Source of the DNA: Pseudomonas sp. GD04019
Lineage (GTDB): Bacteria; Pseudomonadota; Gammaproteobacteria; Pseudomonadales; Pseudomonadaceae
Reading direction: 5' to 3'
Assembly (NCBI RefSeq): GCF_029837695.1
Contig: NZ_JAOEEA010000009.1
Span: forward strand, 1 to 64,000
DNA length: 64,000 nucleotides
A model generated the notes under the pieces. The model did not search any database. It was not told the origin of the DNA and saw only the letters and a list, made by a program, of their open reading frames with translations. Made by a program: the position numbers and the translations under genes. This document shows, in pieces, positions 44,253 through 53,473 of the stretch (within the stretch, counting starts at the first letter, position 1; each line of letters opens with the position of its first letter).

Positions 44253-45352
44253 GCGAACTGCTGCTGTCGCTGCGCGACCTGGCCTGCGGCTACCACGAGC
44301 ACCGCATCGTGCAGTCGCTCGACCTGCACCTGAACGCTGGCGACATCGGTTGCCTGCTCGGCCCCTCGGGCTGTGGCAAGACCACCACCCTGCGCGCCAT
44401 CGCTGGTTTCGAGGCGGTGCTGCAGGGCGAGATCGAGCTGGGCGGCGAAGTCATCTCCCGCGCCGGCTTCACCCTGGCGCCGGAGAAGCGCCGCATCGGC
44501 ATGGTGTTCCAGGACTACGCCCTGTTCCCGCACCTGTCGGTGGCGGACAACGTGGCCTTCGGCATCCGCAAGCACCCGCAACGCGACAAGATCACCGCCG
44601 AGCTGCTGGAGCTGGTCAAGCTCAGCCAGCTGGGCAAACGCTTCCCCCATGAGCTGTCCGGCGGCCAGCAGCAACGCGTGGCTCTGGCCCGCGCGCTGGC
44701 ACCGGAGCCGCAGCTGTTGCTGCTCGACGAGCCTTTCTCCAACCTCGATGGCGAGCTGCGCCGGCGCCTCAGCCACGAGGTGCGCGACATCCTCAAGGCC
44801 CGCGGCACCAGCGCCATTCTGGTCACCCACGATCAGGAAGAAGCCTTCGCCGTCAGCGACCAGGTCGGCGTGTTCAACAAGGGCCGCCTGGAGCAGTGGG
44901 ACACGCCCTACAACCTGTACCACGAGCCGGCCACGCCCTTCGTCGCCAGCTTCGTCGGCCAGGGCTACTTCATCCGCGGCCAGCTGCAGAGCCCGGACAC
45001 GGTGCAGACCGAGCTGGGCAGCATCCGCGGCAACCGCGCCTACACCCTGGCACCCGGCAGCGCGGTGGACGTGCTGCTGCGCCCGGACGATATCGTCTAT
45101 GCCCCGGACAGCGCCCTGCAAGCACAGATCGTCGGCAAGACCTTCCTCGGCGCCGCCACCCTGTACCGCCTGCAACTGCCCACCGGCACCCAGCTGGAGG
45201 CGATCTTCCCCAGCCATGCCGACCATGCGCCCGGCCAACAGGTCGGCATCCGCGTCGCCGCCGATCACCTGGTGGTGTTCGCCGCGCAGGGCAGCGTGGC
45301 CGCCCAGGTCAGCCTGGGCGAGTCCGGCGTGCGGCGCTACAGCAGCAGCTGA
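44249..45352 (+). CDS. ABC transporter ATP-binding protein (iron(III)/FbpC-like)
   Basis: 367 residues. ATPase domain with Walker [12 protein letters not shown]-loop [14 protein letters not shown], signature [15 protein letters not shown], Walker [13 protein letters not shown] and H-loop VTHDQEEA; then a C-terminal regulatory TOBE-like domain (about 245-367). It is closest in layout to CysA/PotA/FbpC-type importers. No permease or binding-protein gene follows, so it must serve distant subunits. The ATG overlaps the argF stop (ATGA), implying translational coupling with arginine synthesis; the same pair occurs in P. aeruginosa. Confidence 0.92.
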   Translation: MSELLLSLRDLACGYHEHRIVQSLDLHLNAGDIGCLLGPSGCGKTTTLRAIAGFEAVLQGEIELGGEVISRAGFTLAPEKRRIGMVFQDYALFPHLSVADNVAFGIRKHPQRDKITAELLELVKLSQLGKRFPHELSGGQQQRVALARALAPEPQLLLLDEPFSNLDGELRRRLSHEVRDILKARGTSAILVTHDQEEAFAVSDQVGVFNKGRLEQWDTPYNLYHEPATPFVASFVGQGYFIRGQLQSPDTVQTELGSIRGNRAYTLAPGSAVDVLLRPDDIVYAPDSALQAQIVGKTFLGAATLYRLQLPTGTQLEAIFPSHADHAPGQQVGIRVAADHLVVFAAQGSVAAQVSLGESGVRRYSSS

Positions 45353-45459
45353 AGCGCCAATCTGCTTTCTACTTCGCAGGAACGAAGGGACGCTCAGCCC
45401 TGCTTGGCGAGCCGAGCTCGCTCCTTCAGGTCACTGCCGAGGCTGAGCGGCGGGCTGCC

Positions 45460-45520
45460 GTAAGGCGGGTGAAACCCGAGACGAGGCAGCCTGCCTGCGC
45501 GGGTTTCACCCGCCCTACGC
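45460..45520. repeat. REP doublet, GTAGGGCGGGTGAAACCCGC family
   Basis: GTAAGGCGGGTGAAACCCG (45460-45478) and its inverse GCGGGTTTCACCCGCCCTAC (45499-45518) face each other. A single copy of the same family is at 51769-51790. It lies directly after the phzF-like stop codon. Confidence 0.75.
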
Positions 45521-45521
45521 C

Positions 45522-46301
45522 TCAGAGAAACAGCTTGCCGCTGGCCACCAGCACGGCCTGGCCGGCGATCTTCACCCGCTCGCCTTCCAGCCGGCAGTGC
45601 AGCTCGCCACCACGGGCCGAGCACTGGTAGGCGCTCAACTCGCCCTTGCCCAGGCGCTCGGCCCAGTACGGCGTGAGGATGCAGTGGGTGGAGCCGGTGA
45701 CCGGGTCTTCGTCGATGCCGATGCCCGGGGCGAAGTAGCGCGAGACGAAGTCATGCTCGCGGCCCGCCGCGGTGACGATCACCCCGAGGCCCGGCAGTTT
45801 CGCCAGCGCCGCCAGGTCGGGCTCGCACTCGCGCACCGCCTGCTCCGACTCCAGCACCACCAGCAACTCCTTGCCGCCCTGCACCGCCAGTACCTTCTGG
45901 CCGAGAATGGCCGCCACCTCGGCCGCCATCTCCACCGGTTCCAGCCACATGGCCGGGAAATCCAGCACCAGCCGGCCGCTCTCGCGGCTCACCGCCAACG
46001 CACCGGACATGCAGGTGAACTGCAGCAGCTCGCCTGGCTCGCCATACAGCTCGAACAGCGTATGAGCGGTGGCCAGGGTGGCGTGGCCGCACAGCGGCAC
46101 TTCGCACGCCGGGGTGAACCAGCGGATGCGCCAGCCCGCGCCTTCGCGCACGGTAAAGGCCGTCTCGGCCTGGTTGTGCTCGGCGGCGATGCGCTGCATC
46201 AGCTCGTCCTCCAGCCAGGCGTCGAGCCGATAGACCACGGCCGGATTGCCGTGAAACGGTCGGTCGGTGAAGGCGTCGATCTGATGGAATTCGAGTGACA
46301 T
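45522..46301 (-). CDS. PhzF family phenazine-biosynthesis-like isomerase
   Basis: 259 residues with the diaminopimelate-epimerase-like fold: LEFHQIDAFTDRPFHGNPAV at the N terminus, catalytic E46 (NQAETAF), CGHATLATAHTLFE and DEDPVTGSTHC near the end, which binds the substrate. Most PhzF relatives outside phz clusters have no known substrate, and no phenazine genes are here. The ATG at 46301 has GGGAG upstream. It is convergent with the ABC ATPase gene across a REP doublet. Confidence 0.9.
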   Translation of the reverse strand: MSLEFHQIDAFTDRPFHGNPAVVYRLDAWLEDELMQRIAAEHNQAETAFTVREGAGWRIRWFTPACEVPLCGHATLATAHTLFELYGEPGELLQFTCMSGALAVSRESGRLVLDFPAMWLEPVEMAAEVAAILGQKVLAVQGGKELLVVLESEQAVRECEPDLAALAKLPGLGVIVTAAGREHDFVSRYFAPGIGIDEDPVTGSTHCILTPYWAERLGKGELSAYQCSARGGELHCRLEGERVKIAGQAVLVASGKLFL

Positions 46302-46499
46302 GGCTGCGCTCCCTGGCATTGGTCGTTGAGCTCGCCAGCATGCCGCGCCAGGGGCCCGGCGGCCCGATACAGTCATGGCCGATTGCGCCATTACAGCTGC
46401 ACTGTCTCAAGGCGCCGCGGGCGAGCGCGGTGCAGGCGCTTTATCGCGAAAGACTCTAAATAGTCATTAATTCATCATAAATCAGTCACTTGCCAATCC

Positions 46500-46515
46500 T
46501 GGCATGCCGCCTGCT
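46500..46515 (+). promoter_or_regulatory. Possible sigma-54 promoter upstream of the porin gene
   Basis: TGGCATGCCGCCTGCT has GG and GC separated by ten bases as in RpoN promoters, with two departures from TGGCAC-N5-TTGCT. It lies about 130 bp before the porin start codon, leaving a long leader that contains a GCGTTTTTTTGCG stretch. Confidence 0.35.
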
Positions 46516-46644
46516 ATGGCCGACCCCGGTCAGCACAACGGCGTGTCTGCCAACTCAACCGACAACGACGTCACAGAACCTCTCCCTCATCGGGCGCGGG
46601 CTGTGGCGTTTTTTTGCGTTATTGGCTAACAGGAACGACCCATC

Positions 46645-47895
46645 ATGTGCATGAAACCGACCCTGCTGTCGCTCGCCATCGCCTCCGCCACCCTCGCCCA
46701 GGGCGCCTTCGCCGCCGAGGACTTCAGCAACCTGTTCACCCAGGGCAAGCCGATCCTCGACGCCCGCTACCGCTTCGAGAACGTCGATCAGGAGAACGCC
46801 CTGCGCGACGCCAACGCCCAGACCCTGCGCACCCGCGCCGGTTTCCAGAGCGGCAAGTGGTATGGCCTGTCCGGCCTGGTCGAGGTGGACAACGTCAGCC
46901 GCATCGGCGACGACGCCTACAACAGCACCCGCAACGGCCAGCGCGAATACGCGGTGGTCGCCGACCCGGACGGCAGCGAGGTCAACCAGGCCCTGCTGCG
47001 CTACGACCACAAGCTCGGCAGCGCCGTGCTCGGCCGCCAGCGCATCAACCTGGACAACCAGCGCTTCATCGGCAGCGTGGCCTGGCGGCAGAACGAGCAG
47101 ACCTACGACGGCGCGCTGACTCAGCTCAAGCCCATCGACGGCCTGACCCTGAGCTACGCCTACCTCGACCAGGTCAACACCGTCTTCGGCCCGGACAACG
47201 GCCGCTACGACAACCGCACCAACCCGGCCAACATCGACGGCCACAGCCACCTGGTCAACGCCCAGTACGTGTTCCTGCCAGAGCTGACGGCCACCGCCTA
47301 CCGCTACCTGCTGGACCTCGACAACATCGCCGTAGCGCCCACCGCCGCCGAGGGCACGCTTTCCAGCCAGACCACCGGCCTGCGCCTGAACGGCGCCGTC
47401 GCCGGCATCAGCTACGTGCTCGAATACGCCCAGCAGCAGGACCATGGCGACAACCCGCTGGACCTGGACAGCGAGTACTACCTGGCGGAACTCGGCTACA
47501 CCCTCAAGGGCGTGCAGCTGAAGGCCGGCTACGAGGTGCTCGGTGGAGACGGTGGCGCCGGCAACCGCGCCTTCCAGACGCCGCTGGCGACCAAGCACGC
47601 CTTCCAGGGCTGGGCGGATGTGTTCCTCACCACCCCGGCCGACGGCATCGAGGACGCCTACTTCGGCGTCACCGCACCGCTGTTCGGTGGCACCCTGCAG
47701 GCCTGGTACCACGACTTCGCCACCGAGCAGGGCAGCGATGACTACGGCGACGAGATCGACCTGTCCTACGCCCATCCGATTCCCGGGGTGAAGGGCATGG
47801 TCGGCCTGGTCAAGTACGCCACCTACGACTCCGCGGACGAGGCCAGAACCGTCGACACCGACAAGGTCTGGCTGCAGCTGCAGTACAGCTACTGA
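46645..47895 (+). CDS. Outer membrane porin-like protein (alginate-export/AlgE-like family)
   Basis: 416 residues. Signal peptide (MKPTLLSLAIASATLAQGAF, cut after AFA) and about 16-18 amphipathic beta strands with short turns, e.g. PILDARYRFENVDQENALRD, RTRAGFQSGKWYGLSGLVEV and the terminal DTDKVWLQLQYSY. The domain pattern (GRQRINLDNQRFIGSVAWRQ) is that of the alginate-export/porin family in pseudomonads. No alginate genes are near, so a general or small-molecule channel is more likely. AGGA lies nine bases from the first ATG (46645); the third codon is also ATG. A possible sigma-54 promoter is upstream. Confidence 0.85.
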   Translation: MCMKPTLLSLAIASATLAQGAFAAEDFSNLFTQGKPILDARYRFENVDQENALRDANAQTLRTRAGFQSGKWYGLSGLVEVDNVSRIGDDAYNSTRNGQREYAVVADPDGSEVNQALLRYDHKLGSAVLGRQRINLDNQRFIGSVAWRQNEQTYDGALTQLKPIDGLTLSYAYLDQVNTVFGPDNGRYDNRTNPANIDGHSHLVNAQYVFLPELTATAYRYLLDLDNIAVAPTAAEGTLSSQTTGLRLNGAVAGISYVLEYAQQQDHGDNPLDLDSEYYLAELGYTLKGVQLKAGYEVLGGDGGAGNRAFQTPLATKHAFQGWADVFLTTPADGIEDAYFGVTAPLFGGTLQAWYHDFATEQGSDDYGDEIDLSYAHPIPGVKGMVGLVKYATYDSADEARTVDTDKVWLQLQYSY

Positions 47896-47947
47896 TCCGC
47901 GCGCAACGGCCGGCGCGGCGAGTCGTACAGGCTCGCCCGCCCGAGCC

Positions 47948-48724
47948 CTAGCGCTCCTTCACGCCATAGGCCTTGAGCAGAGCCCGCAGACGGCCGTCGG
48001 CGCGATAGCGCCGCAGGCCCTGCTCGAACAGCTCGACATAGCGGGCGCTGTCCGCACGGGTCGGCGAGAAGGCCAGGTAGATGGGCATATCCGGCTCGCG
48101 GCAGCCGGCCTCGCGCAGTTCGCCGCTGCGGCCGAGGTCGGCCAGGCGCGACTGGATCACCCAGCTGTTTTCCACCAGCACGTCCAGGCGGCCATGGCGC
48201 AGCTTGGTCAGGTTGAGGTCGAGGGCGTTGTCGCCAGCGGCCACCTGCACACGATCGCCGTCGCGGTGGGCGGCCACGTAGGCATTGAGCGGCTCGCCAT
48301 AGCTGTAGTCGTTGATCACGCCCAGGCGCACCGGGGCCAGCGAATCGACGCCGCGGAAGCGCCAGGTGAAGTCCTGGCGGGTATAGAAGCAGTTGCGCGA
48401 CATGGCCACCGGCGTGCGGGTGAACAGGAAGTCCGCGGCATCCTCGTGGCCGGCGCCCACCGCCGCGTTGATCTCGCCGCGGCGCACTTCCTGCAGCACC
48501 CGCGCCCAGTTGCGCGTCTCGTAGCGCACGGCGATGCCGTGCTCGGCGAAGATGTCGCGCGCCAGTTCGACGAAGATCCCAGGCTTGGGCGAGCCGGGAG
48601 CACAGTTGATCGGGCACCAGAGGTCGGCGGCGATGACCAGCGTCTCGCCACGCGCCGCAGGAGCGGCGCTCAGACACAACAACAATGCGGGGAGCAAGGC
48701 CGGCAGACGACTACGCAACGGCAT
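47948..48724 (-). CDS. Periplasmic solute-binding protein, family 3-like (orphan)
   Basis: 258 residues with signal peptide (LPALLPALLLCLSAAPAARG) and lobe-1 motifs IAADLWCPINCAPGSPKPGI, ELARDIFAEHGIAVRYETRN and EVRRGEINAAVGAGHEDAAD. Two extra cysteines (CPINC) near the mature N terminus may form a disulfide. No permease or ATPase genes flank it. Such orphan binding proteins in pseudomonads sometimes feed a chemoreceptor or a distant transporter. The ATG at 48724 lacks a strong ribosome site. It lies after the porin (convergent) and before glpK (same strand, 41 bp). Confidence 0.82.
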   Translation of the reverse strand: MPLRSRLPALLPALLLCLSAAPAARGETLVIAADLWCPINCAPGSPKPGIFVELARDIFAEHGIAVRYETRNWARVLQEVRRGEINAAVGAGHEDAADFLFTRTPVAMSRNCFYTRQDFTWRFRGVDSLAPVRLGVINDYSYGEPLNAYVAAHRDGDRVQVAAGDNALDLNLTKLRHGRLDVLVENSWVIQSRLADLGRSGELREAGCREPDMPIYLAFSPTRADSARYVELFEQGLRRYRADGRLRALLKAYGVKER

Positions 48725-48765
48725 GCAACGACCTCAGGAACAGACTTGGTACAGTTGTACCACCC

Positions 48766-50253
48766 TCAGCCTTCGCTGCGCACCCTCTTCACGGCGTCCA
48801 GCCAACCGGCGTAGAGCTTGCCCCGATGGACATCGGCCATGCGCGGAGCGAAGCGCTGCTGGCGATGCCAGTGGCTGGCCACTTCATCCAGGTCGCGGTA
48901 CAGCCCGGCCTGCAGACCGGCCAGGTAGGCCACGCCGAGGGCCGTGGTCTCGGTCACTACTGGGCGCTCTACCGGTACGCCGAGAATGTCGGCGAGGAAC
49001 TGCATGACCCAGTTGTTCACCACCATGCCACCGTCCACCCGCAGCGCGCTGGGCTCGGCGGCGCCGTCCTGGCGCATGGCCTCGAGCAGATCGCGGGTCT
49101 GGTAGCACACCGACTGCAGGCCGGCGGTGACGATCTCCTTGATCCCGGTGTCGCGGGTCAGGCCGAAGATGGCGCCACGCGCCTTGGGGTCCCAGTACGG
49201 CGCGCCGAGGCCGGTAAAGGCCGGCACCAGGTACACGCCGCAGGCATCGCCGGTCTGCTCGGCGAGCAGCTCGGTGTCGCGGGCGTCGCTGATCAGCTTG
49301 ATGCCGTCGCGCAGCCACTGCACGGCGGCACCGGCGACGAAAATGCTGCCCTCCACCGCGTAGGTGACCTTGCCGTTCAGGCGATAACCGACCGTGGTCA
49401 GCAGGCGATTCTTCGATACCACCGGCTTGTCGCCGGTGTTCTGGATCATGAAGCAGCCGGTGCCGTAGGTGCTCTTGACCATGCCGGGCTGGAAGCAGGT
49501 CTGGCCGATCAGCGCGGCCTGCTGGTCACCGGCCATGCCCAGCACCGGAATGCCGGCGCCGAGCAGCGCAGGCTCGGTAACGCCGAAGTCGGCGGCGCAA
49601 TCCAGCACCTCCGGCAGCAGGCTGCGCGGGATGTCGAACAACTGCAGCAGCTCGTCGTCCCACTGCTGGCTGTGGATGTTGAACAGCAGGGTGCGCGAGG
49701 CGTTGCTGGCATCGGTGCGGTGCGACTTGCCATCGGTCAGGCGCCACAGCAGGAAACAGTCCACGGTGCCGAAGCGCAGCTCGCCACGCTCGGCGCGCTC
49801 GCGGGCGCCGGGCACGTTGTCGAGAATCCAGCGCAGCTTGGTGGCGGAGAAATACGGGTCGATCAGCAGGCCGGTCTTGTCGGAGACCTTGGCCTCATGG
49901 CCCTCGGCCTTGAGCCCGGCGCAGTAGTCGGCGGTGCGGCGGTCCTGCCAGACGATGGCCGGGTGGATCGGCGTGCCGCTGACGGCATCCCACACCACGG
50001 TGGTTTCGCGCTGGTTGGTGATGCCGATGGCCAACACTTCGCTGGCCTGCAGGCCCTTGCTGGCCAGGGCCTCGCGACACACCTTGAGGGTGGTCAGCCA
50101 GATCTCCTCGGCGTCGTGCTCGACCCAGCCGTCCTTGGGGAAATACTGCTTGAACTCCTGCTGGGCGCTGGCCAGCGGCAGGCCCTGGGCACTGAAGACG
50201 ATGGCACGGGAACTGGTGGTGCCCTGGTCGATGGCAAGCAGGTATTGGGACAT
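48766..50253 (-). CDS. glpK: Glycerol kinase GlpK
   Basis: Phosphorylates glycerol to glycerol-3-phosphate. 495 residues of the FGGY family: [37 protein letters not shown] (glycerol contacts), [20 protein letters not shown] and [20 protein letters not shown]. The start [11 protein letters not shown] at 50253 has AAGGA upstream, overlapped by AACAACAA, the Hfq/Crc motif of catabolite-repressed pseudomonad genes. It is second gene after ybaK with a 44-bp gap. The glycerol facilitator gene glpF, normally upstream of glpK in pseudomonads, is not here. Confidence 0.97.
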   Translation of the reverse strand: MSQYLLAIDQGTTSSRAIVFSAQGLPLASAQQEFKQYFPKDGWVEHDAEEIWLTTLKVCREALASKGLQASEVLAIGITNQRETTVVWDAVSGTPIHPAIVWQDRRTADYCAGLKAEGHEAKVSDKTGLLIDPYFSATKLRWILDNVPGARERAERGELRFGTVDCFLLWRLTDGKSHRTDASNASRTLLFNIHSQQWDDELLQLFDIPRSLLPEVLDCAADFGVTEPALLGAGIPVLGMAGDQQAALIGQTCFQPGMVKSTYGTGCFMIQNTGDKPVVSKNRLLTTVGYRLNGKVTYAVEGSIFVAGAAVQWLRDGIKLISDARDTELLAEQTGDACGVYLVPAFTGLGAPYWDPKARGAIFGLTRDTGIKEIVTAGLQSVCYQTRDLLEAMRQDGAAEPSALRVDGGMVVNNWVMQFLADILGVPVERPVVTETTALGVAYLAGLQAGLYRDLDEVASHWHRQQRFAPRMADVHRGKLYAGWLDAVKRVRSEG

Positions 50254-50258
50254 GCGCG

Positions 50259-50269
50259 TTTCCTTGTTG
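50259..50269 (-). promoter_or_regulatory. Hfq/Crc A-rich motif over the glpK ribosome-binding site
   Basis: The minus strand reads AACAACAAGGA, fitting the AAnAAnAA catabolite activity motif and including the AAGGA Shine-Dalgarno. Hfq with Crc binding here would block glpK translation when preferred carbon sources are present. Confidence 0.55.
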
Positions 50270-50297
50270 TTATGCGTGGGCTCCGTCGAGAGCCGGA

Positions 50298-50768
50298 TCA
50301 TTCCCTGCCGATGGCGGCGAAGGTGCCCTGGGTGTGCAGGGCCAGCACCTCGGCCGCCAGCTCCACTTCCAGGCCACGGCGGCCGGCGCTGACATGGATG
50401 GTCGGGTACTGGCGTGCGGATTCGTCGATAAAGGTGCGCAGGCGCTTCTTCTGCCCCAGCGGGCTGATGCCGCCGACCAGATAACCGGTGCTGCGCTGGG
50501 CCTGCTGCGGGTCGGCCATATCGGCCTTCTTCGCCTCGGCGGCGTGGGCCAGGGCCTTGAGGTCGAGGCTGCCGGCCACCGGCACCACCGCCACCAGCAG
50601 CTCGCCCTTCTCGGTGGCGGCCAGCAGCGTCTTGAATACCCGCGCCGGGTCCAGATTGAGCTTTTCCGCAGCCTCCAGGCCGTAGGACGGCGCCTTGGGG
50701 TCGTGGTGGTAGCTGTGCACCTGGTGCTCGGCCTTGGCCTTTTTCAGCAGATCGATGGCAGGAGTCAT
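50298..50768 (-). CDS. ybaK: Cys-tRNA(Pro)/Cys-tRNA(Cys) deacylase YbaK
   Basis: 156-residue trans-editing enzyme that hydrolyses mischarged Cys-tRNA(Pro). Almost full-length similarity to E. coli YbaK is visible: [40 protein letters not shown] (catalytic Lys), [20 protein letters not shown] and [29 protein letters not shown]. It has no known link to glycerol, but it precedes glpK by 44 bp on the same strand and has a GlpR-like operator right at its start codon, so the two may be co-transcribed. No strong ribosome site is seen before the ATG. Confidence 0.93.
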   Translation of the reverse strand: MTPAIDLLKKAKAEHQVHSYHHDPKAPSYGLEAAEKLNLDPARVFKTLLAATEKGELLVAVVPVAGSLDLKALAHAAEAKKADMADPQQAQRSTGYLVGGISPLGQKKRLRTFIDESARQYPTIHVSAGRRGLEVELAAEVLALHTQGTFAAIGRE

Positions 50769-50783
50769 GTTCGAATGTGAAAA
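50768..50783 (-). promoter_or_regulatory. GlpR-like operator at the start of ybaK-glpK
   Basis: The minus strand reads TTTTCACATTCGAACA, matching TTTTCGAAATCGAACA of the glpD operator at 13 of 16 positions. It abuts the ybaK start codon, an unusual place; repression by blocking elongation or a short leader would be needed. Confidence 0.5.
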
Positions 50784-50900
50784 TCCCTGACGAAGGCGCG
50801 TACCTTAGCGGAAAAAGCCCGGCGGAGCAGCCCTCGCCGTCGCACAGGGTGGCTACCAGGGATGGCAGGTCATAACAGTCGCCAGCGGGCGGCACCTCGC

Positions 50901-50906
50901 TATAAT
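50901..50906 (+). promoter_or_regulatory. -10 element of glpR
   Basis: Perfect TATAAT 28 bp before the glpR ATG. No good -35 is found at normal spacing, so a weak or activated promoter is likely. Confidence 0.5.
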
Positions 50907-50933
50907 CCGCCGGCCGATAAAAAAGGAAAGCCC

Positions 50934-51692
50934 ATGAGCCTCCCGCCCCGCCAGCAGAGCATCCTCGAACGCGCCCGCGAGCGCGGCTACGTCAGCATCG
51001 AAGAGCTGGCCCAGGCCTTCGCCGTTACCCCGCAGACCATCCGCCGCGACATCAATCAGCTGGCCGAACAAGGCCTGCTGCGGCGCACCCATGGCGGCGC
51101 GGCGAGCGAGGCATCGAGCATCCAGAACACCGCCTACGCCATGCGCGCCGGACAGATGCGCGACGAGAAGCAGCGCATCGCCGAGGCCATCGCCGCGCAG
51201 ATCCCCGACTACGCCTCGCTGTTCATCAGTATCGGCACCACCACCGAGGCCATCGCCCGCGCCCTGCTCGGCCGCAAGCACCTCAAGGTGATCACCAACA
51301 ACCTGCATGTGGCCGCCACCCTGGCCGACAAGGCCGACTTCGAAGTGCTGGTGGCCGGCGGTAGCGTACGCAGCGACGGCGGCGTGGTCGGTCAGGCGGC
51401 GGCGGACTTCATCCAGCAGTTCAAGGTCGACTTCGCCATCATGGGCATCAGCGGCATCGACGACGACGGCAGCCTGCTGGACTTCGACTACCAGGAAGTG
51501 CGCGTGTCCCAGGCCATCATCAACAACGCCCGCCAGGTGCTGCTGGCCGCCGACTCCAGCAAGTTCGGCCGCAACGCCGTGGTGCGCCTGGGCTCCATCG
51601 CTCTGGTCGACCACATCTTCACCGACGCCCCGCCCTCCGCCGGTCTGGCCCGTCTGCTGGCCGAGCAGAAGATCCAGCTGCATATCGTCTGA
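50934..51692 (+). CDS. glpR: Glycerol-3-phosphate regulon repressor GlpR (DeoR family)
   Basis: 252 residues. DeoR-type winged helix (about 5-58, [20 protein letters not shown] and [20 protein letters not shown]) followed by RTHGGA and a sugar-phosphate sensor domain (about 75-235, [38 protein letters not shown]). It releases DNA on binding glycerol-3-phosphate. The ATG at 50934 has AAAAGGAAAGCCC before it. It is divergent from ybaK-glpK and 242 bp upstream of glpD; operators resembling each other lie before ybaK and before glpD. Confidence 0.95.
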   Translation: MSLPPRQQSILERARERGYVSIEELAQAFAVTPQTIRRDINQLAEQGLLRRTHGGAASEASSIQNTAYAMRAGQMRDEKQRIAEAIAAQIPDYASLFISIGTTTEAIARALLGRKHLKVITNNLHVAATLADKADFEVLVAGGSVRSDGGVVGQAAADFIQQFKVDFAIMGISGIDDDGSLLDFDYQEVRVSQAIINNARQVLLAADSSKFGRNAVVRLGSIALVDHIFTDAPPSAGLARLLAEQKIQLHIV

Positions 51693-51702
51693 CGCAGCTA
51701 CC

Positions 51703-51790
51703 GTAGCCCGGATGCAATCCGGGGTCGGTGCACCCCGCGTTCCGGATTACCTCCGGCCTGCGAGCCAGCGTAGGGCGGGTGAAACCCGCG
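51703..51790. repeat. REP cluster between glpR and glpD
   Basis: GTAGCCCGGATGCAATCCGG (51703 onward) faces a weaker inverse copy (TTCCGGATTACCTCCGG, to 51757). A third element, GTAGGGCGGGTGAAACCCGC, belongs to the second REP family (51770-51789). Confidence 0.75.
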
Positions 51791-51884
51791 TTGTGCCCCC
51801 GCTCGGCCCTCCCTCAAGCCTCTCCTTTCTGACATTTGGCCGTCCTGCGGGCTAGCGAAAACGCGCCTGCTCGGCTAGCATATT

Positions 51885-51917
51885 TTCGAAATCGAACATT
51901 CATAAGTTCATATCGAA
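51885..51917 (+). promoter_or_regulatory. Two GlpR operators upstream of glpD
   Basis: TTCGA-AA-TCGAA (51885-51896), a perfect inverted repeat, and TTCATATCGAA (51907-51917). Their starts are 22 bp apart, placing them on the same helical face. They end 18 bp before the glpD ATG. Confidence 0.65.
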
Positions 51918-51934
51918 ACCTACGGTGCCTTGCC

Positions 51935-53473
51935 ATGTCGCTCAGTCAGACGCCTCCCATCGCTGAAATCTACGACCTGGCCGTGGTCGGTGGCGGCATC
52001 AACGGCGCCGGCATCGCCGCCGACGCGGCCGGCCGCGGCCTCTCGGTGTTCCTTTGCGAACGCGACGACCTGGCCCAGCACACCTCCTCCGCCAGCAGCA
52101 AACTGATCCACGGCGGCCTGCGCTACCTCGAACACTACGAATTCCGCCTGGTTCGCGAGGCACTGGCCGAGCGCGAAGTGCTGCTGGCCAAGGCCCCGCA
52201 TATCGTCAAACCGATGCGCTTCATCCTGCCGCACCGCCCGCACCTGCGTCCGGCCTGGATGATCCGCGCCGGCCTGTTCCTCTACGACCACCTGGGCAAG
52301 CGCGAGAAGCTGCCGGGCTCCAACGGCGTGCGCTTCGGCGCCGGCAGCCCGCTGAACGCCGAAATGGCGCGCGGCTTCGAGTACTCCGACTGCTGGGTGG
52401 ACGATGCCCGCCTGGTGGTGCTCAACGTGATGGCCGCCCGTGAGCGCCACGCGCATATCCACACCCGCACCCGCTGCGTCAGCGCGCGGCGCAGCAAGGG
52501 CCTGTGGCACCTGCACCAGGAGCGCGCCGACGGCAGCCTGTTCTCGATCCGCGCCCGCGCCCTGGTCAACGCCGCCGGCCCCTGGGTGGCGCGCTTTATC
52601 CAGGACGATCTGAAGCAGAAATCGCCCTACGGTATCCGCCTGATCCAGGGCAGCCACATCGTGGTGCCGCGCATCCACGACGGCGAACAGGCCTACATCC
52701 TGCAGAACGAGGACCAGCGAATCGTCTTCGTCATCCCCTGGCTGGAGCGCTTCAGCCTGATCGGCACCACCGACCGCGAATACCAGGGCGACCCGGCCCA
52801 GGTACGCATCAGCGAAGAAGAAACCGAATATCTGCTCAAGGTGGTCAACGCCCACTTCAAGCAGCAGCTGCAGCGCAGCGACATCCTGCACACCTACTCC
52901 GGCGTACGCCCGCTGTGCGACGACGAATCCGACGAGCCCTCGGCCGTGACCCGCGACTACACCCTGTCGCTGTCCGGAGCGCCGGGCGAGGCGCCACTGC
53001 TGTCGGTGTTCGGCGGCAAGCTGACCACCTACCGCAAGCTGGCCGAATCGGCCATGAGCCAGCTAGCACCCTACTTCCCCCGCCTGTGCCCGGCCTGGAC
53101 CGACAAGGCGCCACTGCCGGGCGGCGAGAACATGGATAGTCGCGAGGCTCTGGTGGACAAGCTGATCGCCCGCTTCGGCTGGCTCGACCGCGAACTGGCG
53201 CAGCGCTGGGCCAGCACCTACGGCAGCCGCACCTGGCGCCTGCTCGACGGCCTGCAGTGGCAGAACGAACTGGGTGAGCACCTGGGCGCCGGCCTGTATA
53301 CCCGCGAAGTAGACTACCTGCGCCGCGAGGAATGGGCCGTGGAAGCCGAGGACATCCTCTGGCGCCGCACCAAGCTCGGCCTGTTCATGACGCCCGGCCA
53401 GCAGGCCAAGCTGCGGGACTACCTGCAGGCCAGCCGCCAGCCAGAGCCCCTGGCCAGCGCTCGCGCGGTCTGA
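51935..53473 (+). CDS. glpD: Aerobic glycerol-3-phosphate dehydrogenase GlpD
   Basis: Membrane-associated flavoprotein that oxidises glycerol-3-phosphate to dihydroxyacetone phosphate and passes electrons to quinone. 512 residues, the length of P. aeruginosa GlpD. FAD Rossmann motif DLAVVGGGINGAGIAADAAG, then SSKLIHGGLRYLEHYEFRLV, LVNAAGPWV, IGTTDREYQG, TYSGVRPL and FGGKLTTYRKLAE. The ATG at 51935 is chosen from the protein start; the longer frame from 51836 runs through the operators. Its TGA abuts the stop codon of the convergent alpha/beta hydrolase. Confidence 0.97.
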   Translation: MSLSQTPPIAEIYDLAVVGGGINGAGIAADAAGRGLSVFLCERDDLAQHTSSASSKLIHGGLRYLEHYEFRLVREALAEREVLLAKAPHIVKPMRFILPHRPHLRPAWMIRAGLFLYDHLGKREKLPGSNGVRFGAGSPLNAEMARGFEYSDCWVDDARLVVLNVMAARERHAHIHTRTRCVSARRSKGLWHLHQERADGSLFSIRARALVNAAGPWVARFIQDDLKQKSPYGIRLIQGSHIVVPRIHDGEQAYILQNEDQRIVFVIPWLERFSLIGTTDREYQGDPAQVRISEEETEYLLKVVNAHFKQQLQRSDILHTYSGVRPLCDDESDEPSAVTRDYTLSLSGAPGEAPLLSVFGGKLTTYRKLAESAMSQLAPYFPRLCPAWTDKAPLPGGENMDSREALVDKLIARFGWLDRELAQRWASTYGSRTWRLLDGLQWQNELGEHLGAGLYTREVDYLRREEWAVEAEDILWRRTKLGLFMTPGQQAKLRDYLQASRQPEPLASARAV

